Shown: one piece after another, positions 55,830-63,722 of the stretch
Layout of the letters: each line of letters begins with the position of its first letter
Position numbering within the stretch: the stretch's first letter is position 1
DNA from: Qipengyuania qiaonensis
GTDB taxonomy: Bacteria; Pseudomonadota; Alphaproteobacteria; Sphingomonadales; Sphingomonadaceae
NCBI RefSeq assembly: GCF_019711515.1
Contig: NZ_JAIGNO010000009.1
Location: 1 to 64,000 of the forward strand
Direction: 5' to 3'
Length of the DNA stretch: 64,000 nucleotides
The notes under the pieces: model-generated
The model's database searches: none
What the model was told of the DNA's origin: nothing
What the model saw: the letters and a program-made list of their open reading frames with translations, nothing else
Made by a program: the position numbers and the translations under genes

Positions 55830-57854
55830 ATGTGTTTGAAGAAAGAAATCCTCACCGCGTTCGCAGCGATGGGCGCGTTGCTACTCTGGGCAGGCGGAAG
55901 CGGGTTTGCCCAAACGCCGCAACTTGATCTGCCCGTCGCGGCGGAACCCGAAACCGCTGCCGCGGTCCGCACCAGCGATGCGTCGCGCAACCGACCGACC
56001 GGCGCGGATCTGACCAAGTCCGATCTTGATACTTGGCTCGACGGGTACATGCCATATGCATTGGGTGACGGAGACATCGCGGGTGCGGTGGTCGTGGTGG
56101 TCAAGGATGGTGAGATCCTGACTCAGCGCGGCTTCGGACTTGCCAATGTCGAAGATCGGATCGCGGTGGACCCCGAACGCACGCTGTTCCGACCGGGATC
56201 GGTCTCGAAGCTGGTGACCTGGACTGCCGTAATGCAGCAAGTCGAACAGGGCCGGATCAATCTCGATGCGAACGTCAACCAGTATCTCGATTTCGAAATT
56301 CCGGAGCGCAACGGCGAGCCGGTCACCATGCGCCAGCTGATGACCCATACCGCTGGCTTCGAGGAACAGATCAAGGATCTCATCGGGCATGATCGCGATG
56401 AGATCCCTCCTTATGACGACCTGCTGAAGCGGTGGGTGCCGGAGCGCATCTTCGATGCCGGCGAAACACCAGCCTATTCGAACTACGGTACCTCGCTTGC
56501 GGGCTATATCGTCGAGCGCGTCTCGGGCGAACCGTTCAACGATTATGTGGAGCGGCATATTTTCGATCCGCTCGGCATGGATGATTCCACGTTCCGCCAA
56601 CCGGTTCCCGAAAGCATGCGCGGCAACCTTGCCACGGGCTATGACAAGGCCTCTGGCGAGGTGGTGCCGTACGAAATCATCGGGCCCGCGCCCGCCGGAT
56701 CGATGACTTCCACCGGAGCCGACATGGCGCGCTTCATGCTGGCACACCTCAATGGCGGCGAGTTCGATGGCAGCCGTATTCTGGAGACCGACACCGCGCA
56801 GCAGATGCACACCAGCGCGACCGACATGATCCCCGGTCTTGACCGGATGTTGCTTGGTTTCTTCGAAACCGGCGTGAATGGGCAGGACGTGATCGCCCAC
56901 CTCGGCGACACCCAAGGTTTTCACACATCGCTTCACCTCTTCATGGACGAAGGTGTGGGCCTGTATGCGTCGTTCAACAGCGGCGGCGAAGAGGGTGCGG
57001 TCAACGGCGTGCGGATCAACCTGTTCACCGAATTTGCGGATCGCTATTTTCCCGGCGAGCCGGAGACGCGCAGGGTCGATGCCAAAACCTCCGCCCAGCA
57101 CGCACAAATGCTCGCCGGGAACTGGATGGCGTCGCGCCGCGCGGATTCGACCTTTCTCAACCTGACCCAGCTTCTAGGCCAGACGTCGGTGGGCGTTGAC
57201 GCGGATGGTGACCTCGTGTTGCCCCCCGGACTCGGCCTAACGGGGCGGCCGGCGAACTGGGTCGAGGTCGAGCCCTTTCTTTGGGAGGATATCAACAGCC
57301 ATCAGAAGCTGGGCGCGGAAGTGGTGGATGGCGAAGTGACGCGCTTTAGCCTCTCGATCATGTCGGCTTTCACCGTATTCGAGAGGGTTCCTTGGTACAA
57401 GGACGCCTCGCTCCTGATGCCGCTGCTTTATGCGAGCCTTCTCGTCCTGCTGCTGACGGCGCTGCTATGGCCCACCCGTGCGCTGGTCCGGCGGCACTAT
57501 TCCGGGGTGCTGGGATTCGAAGGGCGCGAACTACTGGGCTATCGCCTGTCGCGGATTGCGGCGCTTGCAATCCTCCTCATGCTGGTTGGCTGGGCAGTCA
57601 CGATCACGCTGATGTTCGGCGACCTGACCAATCTCGGCGGAGCATTCGACACGATTGTCATCATCCTCCAGTTGGCCACTGTCGTCGTGTTCTTTGGCGC
57701 ACCGGCCGTGTTCTGCTGGTATCTCTGGCAGGTCTGGAGTGGCGGGCGTCCATGGACGGCTAAGGCTTGGAGCGTTCTACTGGTGCTTGCAGGCTTGGTC
57801 GTCCTCTGGATCGGTCTCGTATTCCACATGATCGGGTTCGGGACCAACTTCTAA
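55830..57854 (+). CDS. S12 serine hydrolase (beta-lactamase/D-aminopeptidase family) with C-terminal membrane domain
   Basis: The protein is 674 aa. Signal peptide (residues 1-28, ILTAFAAMGALLLWAGGSGFA), then the penicillin-binding-protein-like domain (about 60-400): catalytic SxxK in GSVSKLVTW (about 130), YxN in YSNYGTSLAGY (about 211), and HxG in HLGDTQGF (about 355). A linker domain and four to five membrane helices (about 530-674) follow, e.g. LLYASLLVLLLTALLWP. Related enzymes are D-aminopeptidases, D-Ala-D-Ala peptidases or esterases facing the periplasm. It starts the operon and overlaps the next gene by one base (TAATG). A role releasing D-residues from peptides fits its neighbours (inference). 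Confidence 0.9.
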   Translation: MCLKKEILTAFAAMGALLLWAGGSGFAQTPQLDLPVAAEPETAAAVRTSDASRNRPTGADLTKSDLDTWLDGYMPYALGDGDIAGAVVVVVKDGEILTQRGFGLANVEDRIAVDPERTLFRPGSVSKLVTWTAVMQQVEQGRINLDANVNQYLDFEIPERNGEPVTMRQLMTHTAGFEEQIKDLIGHDRDEIPPYDDLLKRWVPERIFDAGETPAYSNYGTSLAGYIVERVSGEPFNDYVERHIFDPLGMDDSTFRQPVPESMRGNLATGYDKASGEVVPYEIIGPAPAGSMTSTGADMARFMLAHLNGGEFDGSRILETDTAQQMHTSATDMIPGLDRMLLGFFETGVNGQDVIAHLGDTQGFHTSLHLFMDEGVGLYASFNSGGEEGAVNGVRINLFTEFADRYFPGEPETRRVDAKTSAQHAQMLAGNWMASRRADSTFLNLTQLLGQTSVGVDADGDLVLPPGLGLTGRPANWVEVEPFLWEDINSHQKLGAEVVDGEVTRFSLSIMSAFTVFERVPWYKDASLLMPLLYASLLVLLLTALLWPTRALVRRHYSGVLGFEGRELLGYRLSRIAALAILLMLVGWAVTITLMFGDLTNLGGAFDTIVIILQLATVVVFFGAPAVFCWYLWQVWSGGRPWTAKAWSVLLVLAGLVVLWIGLVFHMIGFGTNF

Positions 57855-58852
57855 TGACACAGCTTAAGCTGGCGGCGCGGCGCGAAACGCTACGCCTCGC
57901 TGCCCCATTCCGCATATCCGGGCATGTGTTCGAGAACTGCGACGTGATCGTGGCAACCTTGTCCGATGGAGAGCACGAGGGTCGCGGCGAAGGCGGCGGA
58001 GTTTATTATCTGGGCGACGATGCCGATCATATGTTGGCTGACATAGAGAAGGCTCGTTCAGCAATCGAAGCGGGGATCGACCGGGAAGGTCTGCTGCAGA
58101 CCATGCCGGCAGGGGGCGGACGTAACGCCATCGACTGCGCATTATGGGAGCTTGAAGCACGGCGGCAGGCCACACCGACCTGGCAGGTTGCGGGAATCAA
58201 TCAACCGCAACCGGTGGTGACGACCTTTACCCTTGGCGCGGACACACCGGAGGCGATGGCCGCCGGAGCGACACGCTACGCCGAAGCGCAGGCCATCAAG
58301 GTCAAGCTAACGGGCGAACTCAATCTGGACATTTCGCGTGTCGCCGCGATCCGCGCCGCTCGGGACGATGTCTGGATCGGAGTGGATGCCAATCAGGGTT
58401 TCGCCGTCGGCGAACTCGACCGTCTGGTGCGGGCGCTGGTGGACTGCAATGTCTCTCTACTTGAACAGCCGCTCGCGCGCGGATGCGAGAACGACCTGAT
58501 TGGTTTCGACTGCCCGATACCGCTGGCTGCCGACGAAAGCGCGCTGACCAGTGCAGACGTCGCCTCGCTGGTCGGCAAATTTTCAGTATTCAACATCAAG
58601 CTCGACAAGTGCGGCGGACTGACCGAAGCCCTCATTACAGCAAAGCGGTGCCGCGAGGCCGGGCTCGAAGTGATGGTCGGCAATATGGTCGGCACGAGCC
58701 TTGCCATGGCACCTGCATATATCCTCGCTCAACTGTGTGATTACGTCGACCTTGACGGGCCGACCTTCCTGGCAAAGGATCGGGATCCATCGATTTCCTA
58801 CGCCAAGGGAAAGGTTCGCTGTGATCAGAACGTCTGGGGTTACGCAGGGTGA
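57854..58852 (+). CDS. dgcA: Enolase-superfamily N-acetyl-glutamate racemase/dipeptide epimerase (DgcA-like)
   Basis: The protein is 332 aa, normal for the AE epimerase branch of the muconate lactonising subgroup. Catalytic lysines: KxK in AIKVKLTG (about 162) and the distal Lys in FNIKLDKCGG (about 260). Mg ligands: Asp in GVDANQGF (about 188), Glu in LLEQPLA (about 215), Asp in AADESAL (about 238). The family includes L-Ala-D/L-Glu epimerases and DgcA, described as racemising N-acetyl-D-glutamate. The DUF1611 gene in the same locus favours the DgcA role. ATG 57854 shares one base with the preceding stop. Confidence 0.85.
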   Translation: MTQLKLAARRETLRLAAPFRISGHVFENCDVIVATLSDGEHEGRGEGGGVYYLGDDADHMLADIEKARSAIEAGIDREGLLQTMPAGGGRNAIDCALWELEARRQATPTWQVAGINQPQPVVTTFTLGADTPEAMAAGATRYAEAQAIKVKLTGELNLDISRVAAIRAARDDVWIGVDANQGFAVGELDRLVRALVDCNVSLLEQPLARGCENDLIGFDCPIPLAADESALTSADVASLVGKFSVFNIKLDKCGGLTEALITAKRCREAGLEVMVGNMVGTSLAMAPAYILAQLCDYVDLDGPTFLAKDRDPSISYAKGKVRCDQNVWGYAG

Positions 58853-60186
58853 CCGAGACGCTGGCAGCCGACGGCCAGAAGACTTGGTTTGGCCAGCCGC
58901 GCGGTCTGACCGTGCTGTTTCTCACCAATATGTGGGAGCAATTCTCCTACTACGGCATGCGCGCGCTGCTTGTCTATTACATGACGATGGAACTGCTGAT
59001 CGAGCAGAGCGTGTCTTCCTACATTTATGGCACCTACACCGCGCTTGCCTATTTCACGCCGATCTTCGGCGGAATCATCGCTGACCGCTGGCTGGGCAAG
59101 AGGTGTGCGGTCATTCTTGGCGGCACCATCATGGCGTTGGGCCACTTCCTCATGACTTTCGAGCTCATGCTGTACGTCGCGCTGGCCACGATCGCGCTGG
59201 GCAACGGCTTCTTCCTTCCGAGCCTGCCGAGCCAAATTAACGATCTTTACGCAGCGGACGATCCGCGCAGGCCGTGGGCATACAACGTCTACTATGTCGG
59301 CGTGAACATCGGCGGCTTCTTGGCACCGCTGATCTGTGGGACGCTGGGCGAATTTTACGGCTGGCACTACGGTTTCGGTGCCGCGGGCATCGGTATGGTC
59401 TTCGGGCTGGCAATCTATCTGATCGGCGGAAAGTACCTGCCGCCGGAAACGCGGGATCGGCCTGCGGAGGAGGAAGTTGGCGGAAGCTGGCAAGGTTTCG
59501 ACCGTGCCACGCTGACGCTGCTGGGTGCGCTGCTGCTGGCGGTCACTCTGTTTCGCAGTGCTTACGAACAGGTCGGCAACACGGTTGCCCTGTGGGCCAA
59601 TGAAGGCGTGGACCGCATGGCAGGCGCCTTCGAAATCCCGATGACCTGGTTCCAGTCGCTCAACCCGATGATCGTCATTCTGCTAACGCCCTTCCTGCTC
59701 GCGCGGTGGCGGCGGCAGGCGGAGGCGGGAACGGAGCATTCGCCGCTTCAGAAAATGGCGATCGGCGCTTTGGTTGTTGCGTGCGCATACGTGCTGCTCG
59801 CCTTCGCCGCGGCGATCGAACAACACGGACAGGCCAGCTGGATCTGGCTGGTGGCGTTCTTCCTGATACTGACGACCGGCGAGTTGTACATTCTTCCCAA
59901 TGGCCTCGGCATTTTCGCCCGGCTCGCCCCGCAACGTCTCGGCGCCAGCACGGTCGCCAGCTGGTTCTTCGCGATCTTCACGGGCAGTCTGGCCGGGGGC
60001 GTGGTCGGGAGTTTCTGGAGCCAAGTTTCTCCGGCGATCTATTTTAGCTTGCTTGCCGGGATCGCGGTGATTGCAGCCTCGTTGCTGCGGCTGCTGGATG
60101 CCCCGGCGCGCAAGGTATTTGCCGTGCGTTTCGACGAGGATCCCGCGGCTGGCGACACGCAGGACCAGCCGAAGGCAGAAATTTGA
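58849..60186 (+). CDS. POT/PTR2-family peptide transporter with variant ExxERF motif
   Basis: The protein is 445 aa with about 12 membrane helices. It is a proton-coupled oligopeptide transporter homologue: MWEQFSYYGMRALLVYYMTM (about 28), YGTYTALAYFTPIFGGIIAD (about 63), and YNVYYVGVNIGGFLAPLICG (about 145). The canonical E-x-x-E-R-F-x-Y-Y coupling motif reads N-M-W-E-Q-F-S-Y-Y, losing the first Glu and the Arg, so coupling may differ. GTG 58849 overlaps the racemase stop (GTGA). Its stop codon overlaps the -35 of the next promoter. It likely moves di-/tripeptides or acylated amino acids into the cytoplasm. Confidence 0.88.
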   Translation: MTETLAADGQKTWFGQPRGLTVLFLTNMWEQFSYYGMRALLVYYMTMELLIEQSVSSYIYGTYTALAYFTPIFGGIIADRWLGKRCAVILGGTIMALGHFLMTFELMLYVALATIALGNGFFLPSLPSQINDLYAADDPRRPWAYNVYYVGVNIGGFLAPLICGTLGEFYGWHYGFGAAGIGMVFGLAIYLIGGKYLPPETRDRPAEEEVGGSWQGFDRATLTLLGALLLAVTLFRSAYEQVGNTVALWANEGVDRMAGAFEIPMTWFQSLNPMIVILLTPFLLARWRRQAEAGTEHSPLQKMAIGALVVACAYVLLAFAAAIEQHGQASWIWLVAFFLILTTGELYILPNGLGIFARLAPQRLGASTVASWFFAIFTGSLAGGVVGSFWSQVSPAIYFSLLAGIAVIAASLLRLLDAPARKVFAVRFDEDPAAGDTQDQPKAEI

Positions 60187-60221
60187 CATTTCTCTTATAG
60201 AGACATTATTGTCCTGATTAG
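60183..60221 (+). promoter_or_regulatory. Promoter P2 with dyad operator, upstream of TonB receptor
   Basis: The -35 TTGACA is at 60183-60188, overlapping the transporter gene stop, with a -10-like TTATTG 17 nt downstream (60206-60211). The inverted repeat CTTATAGAGA (60194-60203) and TCCTGATTAG (60212-60221) sits at the same distance from -35 as in P1 (11 nt). The identical geometry suggests the same regulator controls both units. Confidence 0.75.
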
Positions 60222-60291
60222 AAAATATTGGCCTATCGAGTCGAGTGGGATGAGATTTCGACAGGCCAAAGTGAGAAGGGGGATAGTGGAT

Positions 60292-62616
60292 ATGAGGAAA
60301 GCAACGATTTCGAGCCGCGCCATTCTCGTAAGCGGTGCCGCCCTGCTCGGCATGGCGATGCCAGCGGTTGCGTCGGCCCAGGTTACTGGCGACGACGACG
60401 TGGAGGAAAATAGCCTCGACGAGCGAAGCGGAGTCATCATCGTCACTGCGCAAAAGCGCACGCAGGCGCTTTCGGAAGTGCCCCAGTCGATCAGCGTCGT
60501 CGGTGGCGACACGCTGGATCGGCAGCAGGCGGACAGCTTTACCGACTACGTCGAACTCGTGCCCAGCCTCAGCCTCACACAGAGTACTCCGGGCGAAACC
60601 CGTGTGATACTTCGTGGTGTGAACACCGGCTCGGTCGGCTCCACGGTTGCCATCTATGTCGACGATACGCCGTTTGGCTCCAGCTCGAGCCTAGGAAACG
60701 CGGCCGTTCTGGCCGGGGACTTCGACACTTTCGATCTTGAGCGGGTGGAGGTCCTGCGCGGGCCGCAGGGTACGCTGTACGGGTCAAATGCACTGGGCGG
60801 GGTCATCCGTTTCGTGACTGCTGCGCCGAAGCTCGGCGAATTCGAGACCAGCGTACAAGCTGGTATCGACACGGTAGACGCGGGCGGGACGGGCTACCAT
60901 GCAAACGGTGTGCTGAACGTGCCCCTCGGTAAGAACCTGGCAGTGCGGGCAAGCGGTTTCTATCGCAAGCGGGCAGGCTTCGTGGACGCAATCGGTCGCA
61001 CGCCCGAGAAAGAGATCGACGAAGCAGAAATCTACGGCGGTCGTGTTTCCGCCCTTTTTGAGCCGACCCCGGACTTCTCTGTTCGCCTGACAGCACTTGC
61101 ACAGAATATTCGTGCAGGCTCGCCAAGCTCTTTCGACGCCGACCCGGTCACGGCAGAGCCGATCGACATCGACCCTAACACCGGCAACCCGGTCGACGGT
61201 CTGGTTCGGACCGAGTTTTATGCCGAAAATAACGATGTCGACTATCGCCTCTACAACGGAACGCTTGAATACGATTTCGGACCGGTCTCGCTGACCTCGG
61301 TGACCAGCTTCGGTCAGCTCGACCAGCGGCAACGGAGCGACAACACTATCGGGTTCGGGCCGACCGTGACCTTTGTCTATCAGACTTTCGGCGGGCGTAC
61401 CGACGATGTCGGCGTGTTTCTCGACGCGCCCCTGAAACAGGAGAAGTTCACGCAGGAGCTGCGCCTCTCCTCGGCCGACGGCCCGTTTGAATGGCAGATC
61501 GGCGGCTATTACACCGACGAGACCGTCAATATCGAACAGAGCCTCATTCCTTTCGTGCAGGACACCGGGGCGCTTTTCGATCCGACTGTCCTCGGCTTCG
61601 CGGACCTTCTCGTCCTCAATCTCGATTCCCGATATGAAGAGATCGCGGCCTTTGCGAATGTGAACATCGAGCTGAAACCGCGCTGGGAATTGGGCGGTGG
61701 CATCCGCTATTCCAAGAACGACCAGAGCGTAATCCAGACCGAGCGGGGCGCCTTCCAGCCGCTGCAAGGTCTTCCTTCGCCAAACATTAACGAAGGCAAA
61801 TCGAACGAGGACGTGGTCACCTGGTCGGTCGATACCCGATACGAACTGAGCGACTTCAGCTCAGTCTATGCGCGCGTCGCCAAGGGGTATCGGCCGGGTG
61901 GCCCGAACGTCGTTCCGCCCGGAGCCGCGGCCGACTTTCCGATTCAATACGACGCGGACACGCTAGTCAGCTACGAGATCGGCTTCCGGGCGGAAACAGT
62001 AGATCGTGGCTTCGCGCTCGACGGTGCGGTCTATTATCTCGACTGGAACGACATCCTCATCTTCGGCGCATTCGACAGCGCGATCGGCCCGGTGGGTGCG
62101 AACGACAACGGCGGTGGCGCACGGGTCTACGGCGCGGAACTGACCGCGACGGTTCGGCCGGTCGACGGGCTCACCGTCATGTTCAACGGAGCCTATAATG
62201 ATGCAAAACTGACCGACGACACGCCGCCGGTGACTGGCGGCCTCGACGGCGACCAACTGCCTTACACGCCAGAGCTAACCGCCACGATGAGCGTCGATTA
62301 CGAATGGAACATCGGTGGAAGCGCGCTCGCCTTCGTCGGCGGCGATGTCCGGCTGGTGAGCGATCAGGCAGGCGCGTTCGACCAGACCTATCGCACCCTG
62401 TTCGGCCGCAGGCTGGAGATCGACGGCTACCAGAAGGTTGATTTGCGTGCCGGGGTGGCGTTCGACAATTTTAGCATCACTGCCTTTGCAAACAACCTCA
62501 CCAACAGCCAGGGGCTGACCAGCTTCGGCGACCTCGGTAACCGGCCAGGCACATTGCTGGCCGCCTCGCCGATCCGCCCGCGGACCTTTGGCTTGACCGC
62601 CGCAGCCAGCTTCTGA
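60292..62616 (+). CDS. TonB-dependent receptor
   Basis: The protein is about 774 aa. Signal peptide (residues 1-30, ILVSGAALLGMAMPAVASAQ), a TonB-box/plug region GVIIVTAQKRTQALSEVP, FTDYVELVPSLSLTQST, RVILRGVNTGSVGSTVAIYV and LERVEVLRGPQGTLYGSNAL, and a barrel ending RPRTFGLTAAASF. It imports the locus substrate across the outer membrane. ATG 60292 is preferred, with AAGGGGG about 9 nt upstream; ATG 60250 is in frame but lacks a ribosome site. It has its own regulated promoter (P2). Confidence 0.93.
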   Translation: MRKATISSRAILVSGAALLGMAMPAVASAQVTGDDDVEENSLDERSGVIIVTAQKRTQALSEVPQSISVVGGDTLDRQQADSFTDYVELVPSLSLTQSTPGETRVILRGVNTGSVGSTVAIYVDDTPFGSSSSLGNAAVLAGDFDTFDLERVEVLRGPQGTLYGSNALGGVIRFVTAAPKLGEFETSVQAGIDTVDAGGTGYHANGVLNVPLGKNLAVRASGFYRKRAGFVDAIGRTPEKEIDEAEIYGGRVSALFEPTPDFSVRLTALAQNIRAGSPSSFDADPVTAEPIDIDPNTGNPVDGLVRTEFYAENNDVDYRLYNGTLEYDFGPVSLTSVTSFGQLDQRQRSDNTIGFGPTVTFVYQTFGGRTDDVGVFLDAPLKQEKFTQELRLSSADGPFEWQIGGYYTDETVNIEQSLIPFVQDTGALFDPTVLGFADLLVLNLDSRYEEIAAFANVNIELKPRWELGGGIRYSKNDQSVIQTERGAFQPLQGLPSPNINEGKSNEDVVTWSVDTRYELSDFSSVYARVAKGYRPGGPNVVPPGAAADFPIQYDADTLVSYEIGFRAETVDRGFALDGAVYYLDWNDILIFGAFDSAIGPVGANDNGGGARVYGAELTATVRPVDGLTVMFNGAYNDAKLTDDTPPVTGGLDGDQLPYTPELTATMSVDYEWNIGGSALAFVGGDVRLVSDQAGAFDQTYRTLFGRRLEIDGYQKVDLRAGVAFDNFSITAFANNLTNSQGLTSFGDLGNRPGTLLAASPIRPRTFGLTAAASF

Positions 62617-62696
62617 CGATGGATAGCAAAGGTGGTAAACTGGCGCTGGCGTCCGGTGCTATCGCGGCCAATACGCGCTCGAGTACGCAAGGGGAG

Positions 62697-63722
62697 ATGA
62701 CTGAAGAAGTTTGCGGACTTCGAACTCCCTATCTGCTCTTCATCGGGGATTGCACGGAGCCGGGCTATGCCAAAACCGCTTTCGGACTGCGGGACTGGGC
62801 AGGCGACAAATGCGTGGGCGAGTACGCCTTGCCGGGCGCGACCGTCTCAACCGGGCTGCCCCGAATGGACCCGGCAGAAGCGGCCGCGCGCGGCGCGAAA
62901 TCAATGGTCATCGGTATCGCGAATTCCGGCGGGCGGATCGCCCCGCAATGGCTCCCGGCATTGGAAATGGCGCTGGCGGCGGGGCTGGACCTGGTAAGCG
63001 GCATGCACGCGAAGCTCGGAGATCTGCCAGGCTTGCGTGAGGCTGCCGAGATATCGCCCGGGCGCCTCATCGATGTCAGGCAGCCCCCGGCGGAATTACC
63101 GGTGGCCACGGGTCGCAAGCGCAGCGGAAAACGTCTTCTGACGGTCGGCACCGATTGTGCGCTGGGGAAGAAATATACCGCGCTTTCGATCGCCAAGTCT
63201 TTCGCCGCACGCGGGGTGGCGAGCGATTTTCGCGCCACGGGCCAGACCGGCATCCTGATTGCGGGCGCGGGCATCGCACTCGATTCGGTGGTCGCTGATT
63301 TCGCCGCCGGAGCAGCAGAGGTTCTCTCGCCCGACAATTTTGACGATCACTGGGACGTGATCGAAGGGCAGGGATCGCTCTATCATCCGGCCTATTCGGG
63401 TGTCGCGATGGCATTGCTGCACGGCAGCCAACCCGACGTGTTCGTCGTTTGCCACGATCCTTTGCGCACGCATGTGCTCGGGCACTCCGAGTTCCCTCTT
63501 CCCGATATCGAACAGGTTGTCGAACTCACGATTCAGCTGGGCCGCCGAACTAATCCGGCGATCCGTTGCGTCGGCGTATCGCTAAATACCTCGGCGCTCC
63601 GCTTAGATGAGGCAAACGATCTGCTCGCCCGGGAGGCCGTACGGCTGAGGATGCCCGTGGCCGATCCGATCCGCAGAGGCGATCTGTTCGACAGCCTTGT
63701 CGAGAACTGTCTCGCCCCATGA
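62697..63722 (+). CDS. dgcN: DUF1611 protein, DgcN-like D-glutamate N-acetyltransferase candidate
   Basis: The protein is about 341 aa (367 from the alternative ATG 62619). DUF1611 marks: TPYLLFIGDCTEPGYAKTAF at the start, an N-terminal Rossmann-like domain to about 135, and a P-loop-like domain with RLLTVGTDCALGKKYTALSI (about 152), ATGQTGILIAGAGIALDSVV and IEGQGSLYHPAYSGVAMAL (about 220). DgcN, described in marine Proteobacteria, N-acetylates D-glutamate before racemisation by DgcA. An NTPase fold for acetyl transfer is unusual and the assignment here depends on neighbours. ATG 62697 directly follows AAGGGGAG; 62619 lies 2 nt after the receptor stop. Confidence 0.83.
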   Translation: MTEEVCGLRTPYLLFIGDCTEPGYAKTAFGLRDWAGDKCVGEYALPGATVSTGLPRMDPAEAAARGAKSMVIGIANSGGRIAPQWLPALEMALAAGLDLVSGMHAKLGDLPGLREAAEISPGRLIDVRQPPAELPVATGRKRSGKRLLTVGTDCALGKKYTALSIAKSFAARGVASDFRATGQTGILIAGAGIALDSVVADFAAGAAEVLSPDNFDDHWDVIEGQGSLYHPAYSGVAMALLHGSQPDVFVVCHDPLRTHVLGHSEFPLPDIEQVVELTIQLGRRTNPAIRCVGVSLNTSALRLDEANDLLAREAVRLRMPVADPIRRGDLFDSLVENCLAP

